This document shows positions 11,053 through 22,877 of a DNA stretch of 64,000 nucleotides, piece after piece (the first letter of the stretch is position 1; each line of letters starts with the position of its first letter). Made by a program: the position numbers and the translations under genes. The DNA is from Hymenopellis radicata. Lineage: Eukaryota > Basidiomycota > Agaricomycetes > Agaricales > Physalacriaceae. The DNA is taken from contig JADNRX010000186.1 in assembly GCA_015501595.1 (NCBI GenBank), positions 42,324-106,323 on the forward strand, read 5' to 3'. A model generated the notes under the pieces. That model was not told the DNA's origin and did not search any database. It worked only from the letters and a program-made list of their open reading frames with translations.

Positions 11053-11198
11053 ATTGACGGAGTAAAATGTGCGCCCGTAGAAATAATTTTTCCGTTTATA
11101 TATGCGATTCAAAGGTTCCATTCTTCAGTCCATTCTTCTGTTGGAGAATGGAGAGCGCAGGTGTGTAAAGATTATAATTAAGAGCCGGAAATCGTAAG

Positions 11199-11993
11199 GT
11201 GCAGAGTCAAGTTTCCGAGGTGTGCGTCGACGCGTTTCCTGCCAGTCGTGTAAAGCAAGCGGGACAGTCGCTCCAGCTAGAATATCGCCTGGATTTCAAG
11301 CATTCTGAGTATTCGTCCCCGGTTTTGAGTGATACCTGCAAGGGACCCGGATCTTTCCGCTCGATCATTCTTTGCTTGTGTCCCACGGCAGCTAGACAGA
11401 CAGTACACGGTCCGTCCGTCCGTACACTTTCATCCGACGAGTCGTCGTGTGAGAAGTGCATGTCAGGTTTGTCAACGGGAGTAGAGTCGTCGTCATGAGA
11501 AGCATCAGGTTCAGTTGACTTCTCCAAAAGCTGATTTTCAACCATCCTCGCCGTCGTCTACATAGTCGCTCCTGCATACGCTTCTTCACTGCGCGTTTCG
11601 CGCAAGCCACAACAATCTCTTGGACGAACACATCTTCTAGTACGGGTAACGTCAATCTCTTACCCCCGTCGTGGACACGCCCCCTGCCTGGCCACCTTCC
11701 TATGTCTTACTCACAGATCTTTTGATTCAAGTCAACGACAAGCTTCCAAGTACGCTCGTCATTACCTCTGACGAGGATGTCTCCATTATTACAAACTCCG
11801 TTGGAGTCATTGATGCGACTTCCCGGAGATCTCCTCGAGTCGTCAACGCCACTCAGCCGTGTCCCGATTTTTACGGTGAGTCGTACAACCTAGAATATGT
11901 GTGACGAGATACCCTGATGGCATACAGAATTACGGAGTAGATGTAAAGGGTATGCTTTCCGTACGAAGTGACATGGATGCAGTACAATTGAAG
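11199..11993. other. Region with two short minus-strand open frames, no family
   Basis: Minus-strand frames at 11207-11545 (acidic, with DDDSTPVDKPD) and 11392-11655 overlap in different registers and could be parts of one spliced gene ending near 11207, but no splice pattern joins them convincingly. The rest up to the Kelch-like gene shows nothing recognisable. Confidence 0.25.
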
Positions 11994-13345
11994 TTAGGCA
12001 TCCTCTACTTTAAGTTCAGACTTCGAAGAAATTTCATAAGTGATTATTTAATAACCCATCATGGCACCACTGAGACTTACTTTGAAGCTGCCTGGATCAA
12101 TGTCTACAATTACATTGAAGCGGGCGTCCAGTGGCGAGATCGTCAGTTCTCCGTTTTCGTCAGTCGCCCGCGTGCCGCCTGCTTCATAGACAGCGTTATC
12201 GTGTCCAAGTAAAAGAAAACGGTCCTTGAAGGCAGCAAAACAATGCAGGTCTAGGTCCAAATCCCCAATGTGGGAACGTAGATTTAGGCAAGAAATGGTC
12301 TCGTCCTCGAAATTGAAGCGCCATATGTCAGGTACGAGATCTTCTGTTCTATGCTGAACCCAGCCAGCGATTACCGCATCGTCCGAGCGAGAGCCATCAT
12401 TAATGGCTGCCGCTGCTTGCATCCAGTACCAACTAACCACGTCTGGCAAGGCGCCTACGAGGGGAGGGAGCGCGGAGAAGGTTCGGTGTTCGTATGGAAC
12501 AAGAACCAGCGGTCTCGACGAAGTAGACACTCTAGTTCAGTAGTTGAATAAAAATTCACCTGAGGAAGAGGAAAAATTTGAACACAGACCTCTGTTTGCC
12601 CACCCGCTGACGACCAGGTCCTAACAGGATTTTCAATCCATCGTAGATGGGGATGACCGTGCCGTCATATCCCACGTCTACCTCTGCAGCATACGGGACA
12701 TCCGCTGCGATCCAAGACCAACCATTATCATCGTCATACTCGGCGATGGAGTAGCTCCTGCAACTGTTTGCCTCTGCGTCAATCTCGTCTCTTCCTCCAA
12801 AGATGTAGAGCCGGTTTTTGACAACAACCATTGCTACATTCACTCTTGGAGTGACCTCCCCACCTTGGACACGGACATAGAACCAGACCAGTTGGTCAAG
12901 GTCGATGGCCACGATTTTAGACGAAGTTTCGCCGCTTGGAGATTCGACTCCGCCAAACGAGAGTACAAATCTACGACCCGTCGATGTTTTGAATAGTTCG
13001 AAAGTCGCCTTTATGAGTTTAGGGAGCGGCTGGCCATGGGCGGGGTCTTGTCGGGTCGAAAGGGATCATAGGCATCTGGCCGCATAGTGATTTCGGGACT
13101 CTATGGGAAGAGCGCACATGAGTAATTGTTCTACATTTTCCAAGTATTGAACATCAAGCACTTACTTTCCAGGTCATCGTCTCAATATCGAGGATATGGA
13201 ACTGATTGGACTCTCCGTCGTCCACAGCTGTCCCGCCATACATGACTAGTTGTCCGTTGTCACTATCGACCACAACATTTACCCAATCGTTAAACTTTGG
13301 CAGATTTTCGGAGCCCATACGATGTACGGTAAGTAAGTCCCTCAA
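11994..13345 (-). pseudogene. Kelch-repeat-like gene, probably degraded
   Basis: Minus-strand exons give Kelch blades: GQLVMYGGTAVDDGES...FHILDIETMTW (about 13166-13330), FVLSFGGVESPSG (about 12950) and RLYIFGGRDEIDAEA (about 12790). Each shows the GG doublet and following aromatic/Trp positions of a beta-propeller blade. Introns can be placed at about 13085-13165, 12530-12557 and 12015-12075, giving a possible end at 11994. Near 13020 the frame must shift to join MASRS to the KATFELF stretch, and no convincing N-terminal exon exists above 13345, where the CACTA element follows within 500 bases. Kelch propellers are protein-binding scaffolds; no partner is suggested. Possibly truncated by the adjacent transposon insertion. 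Confidence 0.5.
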
Positions 13346-13846
13346 CGTTGTTCATCGTTCAATTCGTTGGTGCCGGCTGACTTACTCGGCGCAACTGTAG
13401 ATCGGAGCAAGAGCCTGTGATCCAAACATGTACAAACATAGTTGCGAGCCTTGACGCCCAGTGAGAAGTGCAAAGTGCCAGGTCGGCTGACAGCTGACGG
13501 TGTCGAACGGTCCGAATCCTGATCAGGTCAGAGCGTGTCACCCTTCGCTTACGCTCTCACTCGACTGCCAAAATCTGCTCACAGCGCTCGTCGCACGCTT
13601 GTCTGTTATAATGGTTGTAATGGTCCTTACTTTCCTAATGCAAAGTGCTGTTATCTATCTTTTTTGATGCACATCAGTTCGATCGCACCGGGCACCCCAG
13701 TAAGTTACTCTCTACTATTATCTTCCAACTAGAAATTGGTACGTTGCACACGACTGGCACCGTTGCAAGTGCTTAAAACATTTTACAGAGCTACAATGGA
13801 CTCAAACCCTTGTTGGAATTACAAGCACGGATCTCGGAGGTGTCGG

Positions 13847-13958
13847 GCTTGGGCGCGACGGTATCGATGAGTATCTTCACTGCGCTTCGAGTCAGTCCTG
13901 TCAGGCTCAGCTTGGGCGCGACGGCCTCGGTGAGTACCCTCGCTGCGCTTCGAGTCAA
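13847..13958 (+). repeat. Two direct copies of a 49-base unit
   Basis: The units start at 13847 and 13910 (63-base period), each opening with gcttgggcgcgacgg and closing with tgcgcttcgagtca. They differ at several positions. They lie about 170 bases upstream of the transposase start and resemble the subterminal repeats that CACTA transposases bind, but could also be a duplicated exon-intron boundary. Confidence 0.6.
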
Positions 13959-14125
13959 GCTCTTACCTTGTTACTAATATCACTCACTTAGTCCTTGGTC
14001 CCCGTCGAAAGCTTAAAGAGCTCTGTATTCTCAGCAGCTACTCTCAGCTTACTACCTCTGGTCTAACGGTACGTCTAGTTTAGTGCCAGCCTTGAGTGAC
14101 CGAATCCTCACAACCCTCCCAGAGA

Positions 14126-17100
14126 ATGCACCGAAAACAACGACGAGACAAACAAGCACGGCCGCCGACATATTATTGCGACTGCGAGACGTATTGCGGA
14201 GGGAGTCTCAAGAAGGTTTCGAAAACCTCCTACTACGATCACAAGGCTCACCGTTCGGCGGACAGTAGGGCATACTACACACGAACTGAAGAAGAGGATG
14301 TTCCAGGGCCCGCACAGCGACAAAACGATAGCGCAAGGATTGATAGAGAAATTGTGCGTTCTTGATTTCAGTTTACCATTCTGATGATACTGAGAATTCA
14401 TTTCAGCCCTCTACCTCGGGGATGCGAATGTCCTCGCCAGATAGCAGCCATGACGCCGGTATGGGCCAGTCTCCACCTCGCGATAGCCGTCCATCTTCCC
14501 CAATGCGCCAATCCCCGCCCCGCGCCAGCCGTTCGTCCTCCCCGATGCGCCAGTCACCATCGCACAGCGATGATGGTCCCCCTCGTTCACCTATTGATCA
14601 CCGCCATGAAAGCGGTGAGGGAGACGAGGAGGAGGCGCTTGCTGAGTTCTCGAAAATTGAGGATGTTCGCCTTGCGCAGGAATACATTGCTGCACTGAAA
14701 TCAGCATCACTCCACAACGGAGACATATCCCCTGCCGACCTCGAAGTGCTCTTAAACCCGCCCATTACTCCCCTCGACATTGGCGGGTCTGACCACGACG
14801 ACAAAGTGCTTCGAGCTTCAATCCGCCTCTTCCTTGCCCAGATAAAAGCATCCGAGGAATCATACAAGGACTCGGTCGCGGCATTTTCAGAGCTTGAGAC
14901 CGAGTACGATCTGCTCTCCTACGACCAGGTTCAACGTCGCATCGGGCAGCTCAGTGGCGTCAAGCCCATAATCAGCCATATGTGCCCGAACTCTTGTATG
15001 GCATATACTGGCCCACTCTCTGAGCGAGATTCATGTCTCCGCTGTGGTGAGAGTCGTTGGAAGGATACACGAAAGACTGTTCCTCGCCAGAAGTACTATA
15101 CCTTGCCGTTGGCGCCGCAGATTCAAGCGATGAAACGATGCAAGCGCACGGCACAGGAGATGGAGTACCTAGCCTCAGAATCGAAGAAACTTTTACACGA
15201 ACTGAACACCACGGGCCGAATTGAGCGCGTCTACGATATCTGTTGTGGGACGGACTTCCTCGAACGGTATGATCGTGGCGACATTTCCGATGATGATACC
15301 GTTGCCATGATCTCGTTCGACGGCGCTCAGCTTTACCGCAACAAAGACTCCGACTGTTGGATCTACATTTGGATTATCGTCTCCTTTTCGCCATGTCGTC
15401 GATACAAGAAGCGATATGTCATTCCGGGTGGTGTGATTCCTGGTCCCCACAAACCAAAGATTGTTGAATCATTCCTCTTTCCGGGCCTTCATCATGTTGC
15501 TGCTGTCAATCGCATGGGAGGCTTACCTGTGTGGGATGCAGCCCGTGCATCTCGGCGTGCGATTGCTCTTTATCGGAGTGGTATCTATATTGTTCTTGGT
15601 ACCGCCGATGGTCCCGGGATGATATATCTCAATGGGCTTGTAGGACACATGGGCAAGAACGGATGTCGCCTTTGGTGTCGCATTATTGGTCGGCATCGAT
15701 ATGGTGCTCCACATTATTATCCAGTGCGGCTCAAGCCTGCCAACTACTCTGTTGCCGGCTGTGATCACGACGACGTATCTTTCACAGACTATCAACCAAT
15801 CGATGCATCTCACTATGAGCACCAGCTACTTTTTGTCCAATCCTCGCGTAACCAGACTGAATACGAGACTCGTCGTCGCGAGACTGGAATATGCAAGCCG
15901 AGTATATTTACTGGTCTTGGAAGTAATCGCATTCTGGGCGTTCCCAACATGTTTCCCGGCGATATCATGCACATGATTCTTAATCTTGCGGATCTATTTA
16001 TGAACCTGTGGCGCGGCAAGCTTGATTGTTCGCCAACAGATTCTCGTAGCACCTGGTACTGGGCCGTACTTCACGGAGATACATGGACAAAACATGGTAT
16101 CGATGTCGCTCGGTGCACACCGTACCTCCCGGGATCGTTCGACCGCCCTCCTCGTAATCCTGCTGAAAAGATCAATAGTGGCTATAAGGCCTGGGAGTAT
16201 CTGTTGTACCTCTTCGCTCTCGGGCCAGGCCTCTTCTATGCTGTTCTTCCAGATGATATTTGGGAGTCGTACTGTCGACTCGTCGCCGGCATACGCATTA
16301 TGTACGGCAAAAGTCTTTCACACGCGATGATTCTAACAGCACACGGTCTTCTTCTCCAATTCTCGAAAGAGTTTGAGACGATCTATGTCCAGCGTCGTGA
16401 CGATCGCATGCATTTCGTGCGACAAAGTATTCATAACTTGTGTCACTGGGCTCCCGAGGCATTTCGTATCGGACCGGGTGCATGCTCTTCACAGTGGACA
16501 ATGGAACGATCCATCGGAAATCTTACGGAGGAGATCAGCCAGCATTCGACAGTGTACGCACATTTGTCCGAAGTTGGACTTCGTCGTGCCGAAATCAACG
16601 CCCTGAAATTCATGATTCCATCTTTGGATAAAGGGGTACGGGAGGAGGGAAAGATACCACGGGGTGGCGAGAATCTTGGTGGCGGCTATGTTCTTTTGCG
16701 TGCCAGGGATTCGACAGCTTTAGATCTGGCAGGAGCTGAGGCTGGTGCTCTTAAGACTTACCTTCTACAGTATCACACAGCCTTGCCCTCCGCCTGGAAG
16801 GCAAGAGTTGTGCGATGGGCTCGCTTACGTCTCCCGAACGGGCAAGTTGCCCGTTCGCTGTGGAAGGAGGGGCCAAAGCTACTCGAGCACATTCGAATGT
16901 CTCGTAATGTCAAAGTAAGTCACTATTTGCGAACTTCACGTATCTGACAAAATCCAGCTTCCGAATCTGAATGGACAGCTCGAATTTGCGGAAGTTCAGT
17001 ACTACTTCCAGTACGAAGTCTCCCAGAATGACGGTTATCGGCCGCTGGCGATGGTCTCCCTATATTCGCGTCCGGATATTGATCTTCTCCGAAAGTCAAG

Positions 17101-17314
17101 TAACACTCTCTGGTCATGTACTCACCAAGGTGATCAAGGAGTGTGTGTTGTAGATGTCAAGTCGATTGAAGCTGTTGTCGGAATGATTCCACATTCTACA
17201 CATTTTCTGACCGGTGCTGAAAACCATGTCTTTGTTGCCGAGAAACCAGGTTTGGATGTTGCAGAGATGGGCGGTGCTTATGAGGCTGATAACCATGATG
17301 AAGATGACGATTAA
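14126..17314 (+). CDS. Tnp2/Plavaka-type CACTA transposase
   Basis: Three exons (14126-14353, 14407-16914, 16958-17314) encode about 1030 residues. Order: an N-terminal Cys/His motif (YYCDCETYCGGSL with a following DHKAHR) common in basidiomycete Plavaka-like proteins; a Ser/Pro/Arg-rich linker with repeated SPMRQSP units; a cysteine pair region CPNSCMAYTG...CLRCGESRW; and the catalytic region typical of the Tnp2 family, with VAMISFDGAQLYRNKDSDCW, IPGGVIPGPHKPK, FMPGDIMHM-like FPGDIMHMIL and later SQWTMERSIGNL. Acidic residues in SFDG, DGPGM and MERS are candidate catalytic positions by family analogy. The C terminus is acidic (NHDEDDD). The start was chosen so that the zinc motif is kept and intron 1 (gtgcgt...ttcag) stays in frame. 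The enzyme would cut and paste its own element in the nucleus. All exons are open, so it may be functional. Confidence 0.85.
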
Positions 17315-17455
17315 TAGATCTGACAATCTGTATATATGTAGTGCTATAGACGCTAACTTTTCTTACTGTTGCGGAAGTGTCAGTCACATGATGTTGACAC
17401 GAGTTGGTTCGATCGCGGTTACTTCGTGTTTTTACCTACCACCACCATTACCAGC

Positions 17456-19790
17456 ATGGACGACCACTGGAATCAGGAGATTGAGGATGATTCAGCCTCC
17501 TCTTGTGGTCTTTCTCTCCCCACAGCTAATGCCAGACATCATTCTCTTGCTCCTTCCGACTCTATTTCTCTTCATGACGAATATTCTCATCCTTTTAATT
17601 CCAAGTTAGATACTTACTCTCGTTCTTCGCCTTCCTCTCATTTCAGTTCTTCTCAACCGTATTCTACAATCCCCTCATTTTCTTCTCGTATCAACCACCA
17701 TCGCTCCTCCTCTAACGGTTCAGAGATATCTCGCATGAGCCGTCCGGATGCCATGAACTTGGAGGCTCTCAAAGAAAGCAAGACACTTCGTAGGGAGATG
17801 GATGTGATGAAGGAGAGGCATGCTGCTGCTCTCCTTGAGAAGGATGCTGTTATTGCCGAGCTACGGTGTGTTGCTATTTTTTGAGACCGTAACACCAAAC
17901 TCAGAGCCTTAAAGGAGAAGCTACGACAGCATCATCTCTCGTATCGGACTTTCCCTTGAAGGTACAGCAGTCCATGGTCCAATGGGTCTTTGTGGCGATA
18001 TCCCAGTTTACGAACACATCGACCATCCTCGTCTCAAGTACTGGGATGAAAGTGACCTTTCTGTTGCTACTACCAAGAAGAAGTTGGGTACAGGAATCAA
18101 TGATACAGCATCCTCCAGCAATACGTGGAATTTCCTCGAGGATGAACACGGTCGTCCGGTTTCTTCAACGGTACTCGAGCACATTCGCAAACGAGGTCGT
18201 CTCATATTTGCTGACTTGGTCATTCGAAATATTGCACCAAGGACCTGGGAAAAGGCTGGTCTCACCGCCTCCAGCTACTTCGAGTTTCATATGGTTCGAG
18301 CCTTCCCATTTCTTGCTCTATGTTCCTTCTCGTGGAAGGTTAACAAAATAGCGACAGAGATATACCCGAGCTGGTATAAGAACCACTGTAAATCCAACAT
18401 GGTGGTTGCGGTGAAAGTAGAGACAGTTGTGCCGCCTGCTCCGACATCTGCGAAGCGGAAGTCAGTCGTCGGCCATACGGAGACGGCGGTCAAGAAACCT
18501 CGACAGGAGACAACAACTGCGACATCTACGATACCCGTGGTCCCACCCATCACCGCAGCCTCGTCCATCTCATCATCGACATCATTGACAGCTACCGCCA
18601 TGCCGCCAGTCAATGCATCTCCACCCGTTCTCGCGCCAGGCCCTACACCCGTTATCGCGACAACCCCATCATTACTGCAGCAAGTTGCTATACAGTCGGT
18701 GGCCTCACCCAGACCAGCAATGTCCCTCTTCGGCAAGCCTGACACTACGGTGAGTACTGCGAAGATTACGTTCACTTATACTGAAAGAACTATTTTAGAC
18801 TACTAAATTTTCGGTCTTTCAGAATCCAATGTATGTATTCATTCATTTCGAGTACACTGATTTACTTTTGTTTCGACAGTGCAAACTTTAAATCGCCTTT
18901 CTTTCCATCACGATCACCACAGACATCGTCGCCGCCATCCGACTCAATCCCTTTGCCATCCGCATCCAGTGTGCCCGTAGTCTCTGCACCTGTTTCAATG
19001 GCATCGTCTCTTCTGCTGCCCGCAGCACCGATGCCTGCGGCAACACCTTCAGCGACATTGGAAATATCTAGCTCAACATCTGGGGCAGTGACGCCACTGC
19101 CTGCCTTAGATACCGCGACACCATCGAGTGCGGTGCCTATTGCTGACCCAATGGATGGGATATCCAAGACAGCGACACCCTCCGGAGCAATACCACCACT
19201 GCCGACATCAATGATCGCGCCTCCACCATCTACACCGCACTTCGCGCCTGACCCAATGGAAGGTATATCCGGGACACCCTCCGCACCCGTACCACCGCCG
19301 TCGACATCAATAATGGTGCATCCGCCATCTACACCGGACTTCGCGATGCTGCCAATAGTTCAATCAGAGACTTTGGTGTCGGCACCTGTCCCACCTGTTG
19401 CACCATCTGCAACGGAAGTCGACGGAGCAGCGCCAGCAACAACATTGCCTAGTGCATCAACGGCGCCGGCCCAGCTTCCAGGTTTCTCCATTCCGCAAGA
19501 TCGTCCCGCTGCCAACGTGACGGCGACCGACGAGGGAAAGACGCGAAAATCTCGGAAAGCTAAGAAGGGGAAAGGAGTGGATGCGAAGTAAGTCCAGATT
19601 TCAGCTCAATTCACAAACTCATGGTGCTACAGAGGCCGGGCAAAGAACACATGGATCGACGCCTTCCATGGTACCGAGGACGAGTGGAAGATGGCGTGGA
19701 TGGTACGTGCCTACAACATTAATTCCTAGTACAGTTTCTGATTACAACTTCATTTAGACACACCCCGATAATTCGAAGAGAACGGCATAA
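17456..19790 (+). CDS. Accessory protein of the CACTA/Plavaka element
   Basis: At least five exons on the transposase strand. It starts MDDHWNQEIEDD, followed by a Ser-rich region and a short coiled coil (EALKESKTLRREMDVMKERH); an intron at about 17872-17917 joins it to a conserved-looking middle domain (VHGPMGLCGDIPVYEHIDHP ... GRLIFADLVIRNIAPRTW, then SWKVNKIATEIYPSWY). A nuclear-localisation-like KRKS...VKKPRQE follows, then about 300 residues of Pro/Ala/Ser/Thr repeats, a basic RKSRKAKKGKG and a last exon ending THPDNSKRTA. CACTA elements usually carry a second DNA-binding or regulatory protein beside the transposase; that role is inferred from position and composition only. The stop is 142 bases beyond where the transposase begins its downstream sequence pattern, with no other gene between. 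Confidence 0.6.
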
Positions 19791-19830
19791 ATGTGTAGCT
19801 CACGTATTCCAGTATACCCCCCCTCCCAGA

Positions 19831-20967
19831 TTATACTAGCATCATGAATAATATGGTTTTACCGTTGTTATAATCCGTCGGGATCTGCTGAGAACCGATA
19901 GAACTAGTAACTGGAATCTGCTCAGAAAGGATGACAGCGGACAAAATGGTGGACTGAAATCTGTCGAGAACGTACAGCAGCGAGCGGAACCTAGCCGTTA
20001 ACATGAAACGCGTCGTCTCAAATCAATCGGGTGAGGTCGAAGGCCTTGTTTGTGAATGGTTTTGACTCGATCTCAGCGGCCTGCGTCCAGATATCTCTTC
20101 CGGATCGGTCTCAAATCGGATCACATCGTTTCTCGTCGTGTTATCCGCTCTCGTCCGACCAGACACATCGCACTTCTCACTGGGCTTGACGAAAGACGGT
20201 GAAGACCGCTGTTGAATCATATTCACCGGGCCCCGATTCACGAGGGTGGTACGTTTCTTTGATTTGGAATACATAGACATTATTCGACGTATAGCTCCCA
20301 TACCCATCATCCTGAACAGCTATTACCACCTCGCATCTTTGCTGGTTTTTCAGAGGCACGACTCGCAGACTCACAAATGTAGGTCTCATGGGGTGGCGTA
20401 CCACGTCTCATCATGACTCTTCTCTCCATCTCCGAGCACGCAGCTTGAACTTCTCATTCCACTAACTTGACTTGGACCTGGCTCTTCCGATTCACATCAA
20501 TTGGGCCTCTTCTTTCGCCGATTGTGGTATGCTATCTGCTTGTCGTTTCTTATCTTTACTTCCTAGTGTCACTCGATTGTCTTGTACGCACTGCCCAGCG
20601 TGGCTTGAGTGCTGCTTCTCCGCCTATAGGATGACTCTTGTTCCCATGGTCGCATCAAATATCATGCAGTCACTGATGCCAAACCCTACTAGTCCTCGTA
20701 CTCGTATACAACCAACAGAGCGGCCTGACAGTTGATCAGTGTTCTAGTCGAGCGGCGTATTCATTCATCCTTTATGCGTGATATTGATGGTCAGTAGAGC
20801 TTCTTCTCAGCAGTGAACTGAAGGCTTAGCTCCCATAGTGATTATCAATAAACGGCGCGCGCTAGAAGCAATGAGTCCACCGGGATACGAACCACATGTC
20901 GAGGCTTGACTCTTGAAAGCGATGCTATAAAGATGTCGACAGATCGTTCCCTCTCAACACTGCTATC
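19831..20967. other. Gene-poor stretch
   Basis: Over 1.1 kb with only short overlapping frames on both strands. A Ser/Cys-rich frame at 20472-20735 and minus-strand frames at 20023-20404 show no motif and no consistent splice sites. The right end of the CACTA element and the promoter of the seven-TM gene must lie here. Confidence 0.5.
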
Positions 20968-22164
20968 ATGACCTCAACAATCGAGCAATACGGGCTTACG
21001 GTCCCGGAGGTTCAGCACTTTCTTTCAGCTCATTTCCACTGCACGCTCGTCTTCATCTTCTGCCATGCCGTCCACACATGTGTGTACTTCTTTGCGCTGT
21101 ATTACATCGGTAACGACGTCTGCTCTATCCGCACTACTCGTATTAACTGCCATGTCCTCAGCAACGAATAAAGGCTCCCGGCGCATACGAATGGTCTTCG
21201 CAGGCATAGTTACTTTCCTGTGGAGCGCCGAAACCGTCATCGTGGGCTTGCAGTGGAAGATCCTCGACGACATCTTCATCGGCCAGGGAGGATCATTCGA
21301 GTCTGAATTTAGCACGTTGATGTTTGGCGAACTTGAAGGAGCAGGTGGTCTTTCGGGCAGCGTCCTTCGCAGTCTTAATGTTGCTCTTGCTGACATTGTT
21401 TTGGTGAGTGCACTGCCGAGATACGGCGTCCTCGTAGGTGCTGATGGTATGTACGTATCAGATTTGGCGCTGCTGGGTTCTCTATGGCCGCAGCTGGAAA
21501 GTTGCCAGTGCGCCCGCTATATGCTTAATTGCTGAGCTAGGCGAGTTGATATCTCCCCGCCGTCGCCCCCCCACTAATTTCCCGCACTAGTCGCCTGCGG
21601 TATCGTCGTAGCGGGCTTGGTGAAACAGAGTGGCGCCGTCCTCAGCGCACAGGTCAACTGGGTTCTGCTCTATTACTCGATGATTGTTGTCACGAACAGC
21701 CTTTGTACCCTCCTTATTCTCGCACGCATCGTGCGCACCAGCGATAACCTCAAGACATACCGCGGCGTCATCGAAATCATCGTCGAATCAGCCATCATGT
21801 ACTCGTTTATTTATATTGCCCTCGTTGTGGTGTATGGATACGAATACTACTCTCCCAGCGTGAAGGTCATGGCGGCGTACGCGTACCCGTTGCTGATGTC
21901 CTACAGTATATCGGTTAGTCCTCATTGATGTTTGAATTCGTAGTTCTCACACGACACGGGATCTAGGGCATCGCACCAACATTGATCATCGCCCGCGTTA
22001 TGGCTGGCCATTCTCGCCCGGATACTTCGTGGACTCGGCCGTCTCTTCCTCATACTATGGGAACCGATGTGCGCTCCTTGAGCGAATCCTTTCATTGCGC
22101 TGATGCGCCTCTCCATTCGTGTACTACCGCGAATATTGATTTGGAGGATGCACGAGGGACCTGA
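20968..22164 (+). CDS. Seven-transmembrane protein of the mushroom-specific type
   Basis: Five exons (20968-21109, 21162-21403, 21462-21540, 21591-21913, 21967-22164) give 327 residues in one frame. Seven hydrophobic segments are visible, the first at HFHCTLVFIFCHAVHTCVYFFALYY and the last at KVMAAYAYPLLMSY...LIIARVMAG. The segment IWRCWVLYGRSW between TM3 and TM4 is the signature of a large family of uncharacterised basidiomycete seven-TM proteins, often compared with receptors but without known ligand. The C-terminal tail is hydrophilic and Ser/Thr-rich. The fourth exon is reached through an intron that begins GCGAGT instead of GT (21541-21590); the AG|GC context is the accepted non-canonical type and the frame is right only with it. 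A second membrane-protein gene follows on the same strand. Confidence 0.75.
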
Positions 22165-22877
22165 GAGATCGAGCGAGCGGCACGTCCACATATCGGGAGA
22201 AGCCCTCCCAAATCACGTAGCAGCGAGCACAAGACGAAGTTTGACATGTATTATTACTCCACGCTTGTTATCCTTTCTGAACGCGATCCTCAATCGACCT
22301 CTTATCGATCTAGGTAAGCAGGTGAGTACCCCCACCTTGTAGGCCTTCGTAGTTCTGGCCAAAGCCTGATTTTCTGTGGTGAAACTGCTTCAACTGTTAG
22401 CGGTGCCAGTTCCACTGATTTTATGCCAATCTCCTGCTGATCTCGTGTTAGGGACTCAATTGAACAAGAATGAAATGATTCAAGCAGTGGATACTGCACA
22501 ATCTAGTGGTACGAAAATACAAGCAAAGACTCAAATTCTTTTCAAACTGTACTGTCGTTCTCGCGAATACTGCGAACAGTTGTCTCTTCGATATCTTGTT
22601 CAAGAGCACAACGTCAGGGCCTTCTGAAACTTAGACGTCGACGTTGGAGAAGGTAGTAAGGTTCATGCCATACCACTCGCTGCCGTTATCGTGTTTATGA
22701 ACGTGGAGAGCGGGACTAGAGTCTAGACGTGCTCAACGTCTGCGACGGCGGCGGCGATCAATCTTTCCATTTTAGAACCCTCATGTGTGGCGGTCGATTC
22801 CGCAACCGCTGAGGACTCTGTGTGTTTGTCCCGTCTCAGACATGGGCAATCAGCCTTTCCTCCCAACCACTGTCATC
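22165..22877. other. Spacer between two membrane-protein genes
   Basis: About 700 bases with no supported coding region. A plus-strand frame at 22376-22627 is open but has no motif. Promoter elements of the next gene are not obvious. Confidence 0.4.

Larger units (their letters stand above)
13560..19830 (+). mobile_element. CACTA-type (Plavaka/Tnp2 family) DNA transposon, two genes
   Basis: Two same-strand genes lie together: a Tnp2-type transposase (14126-17314) and a large accessory protein (17456-19790), the usual layout of CACTA-superfamily elements. Both frames splice cleanly, without stops or frameshifts, so the copy appears recent and possibly autonomous. I could not find the terminal inverted repeats or the target-site duplication by eye, so the outer limits given are only estimates around the two genes and the 49-base repeat on the left. 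Confidence 0.7.
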
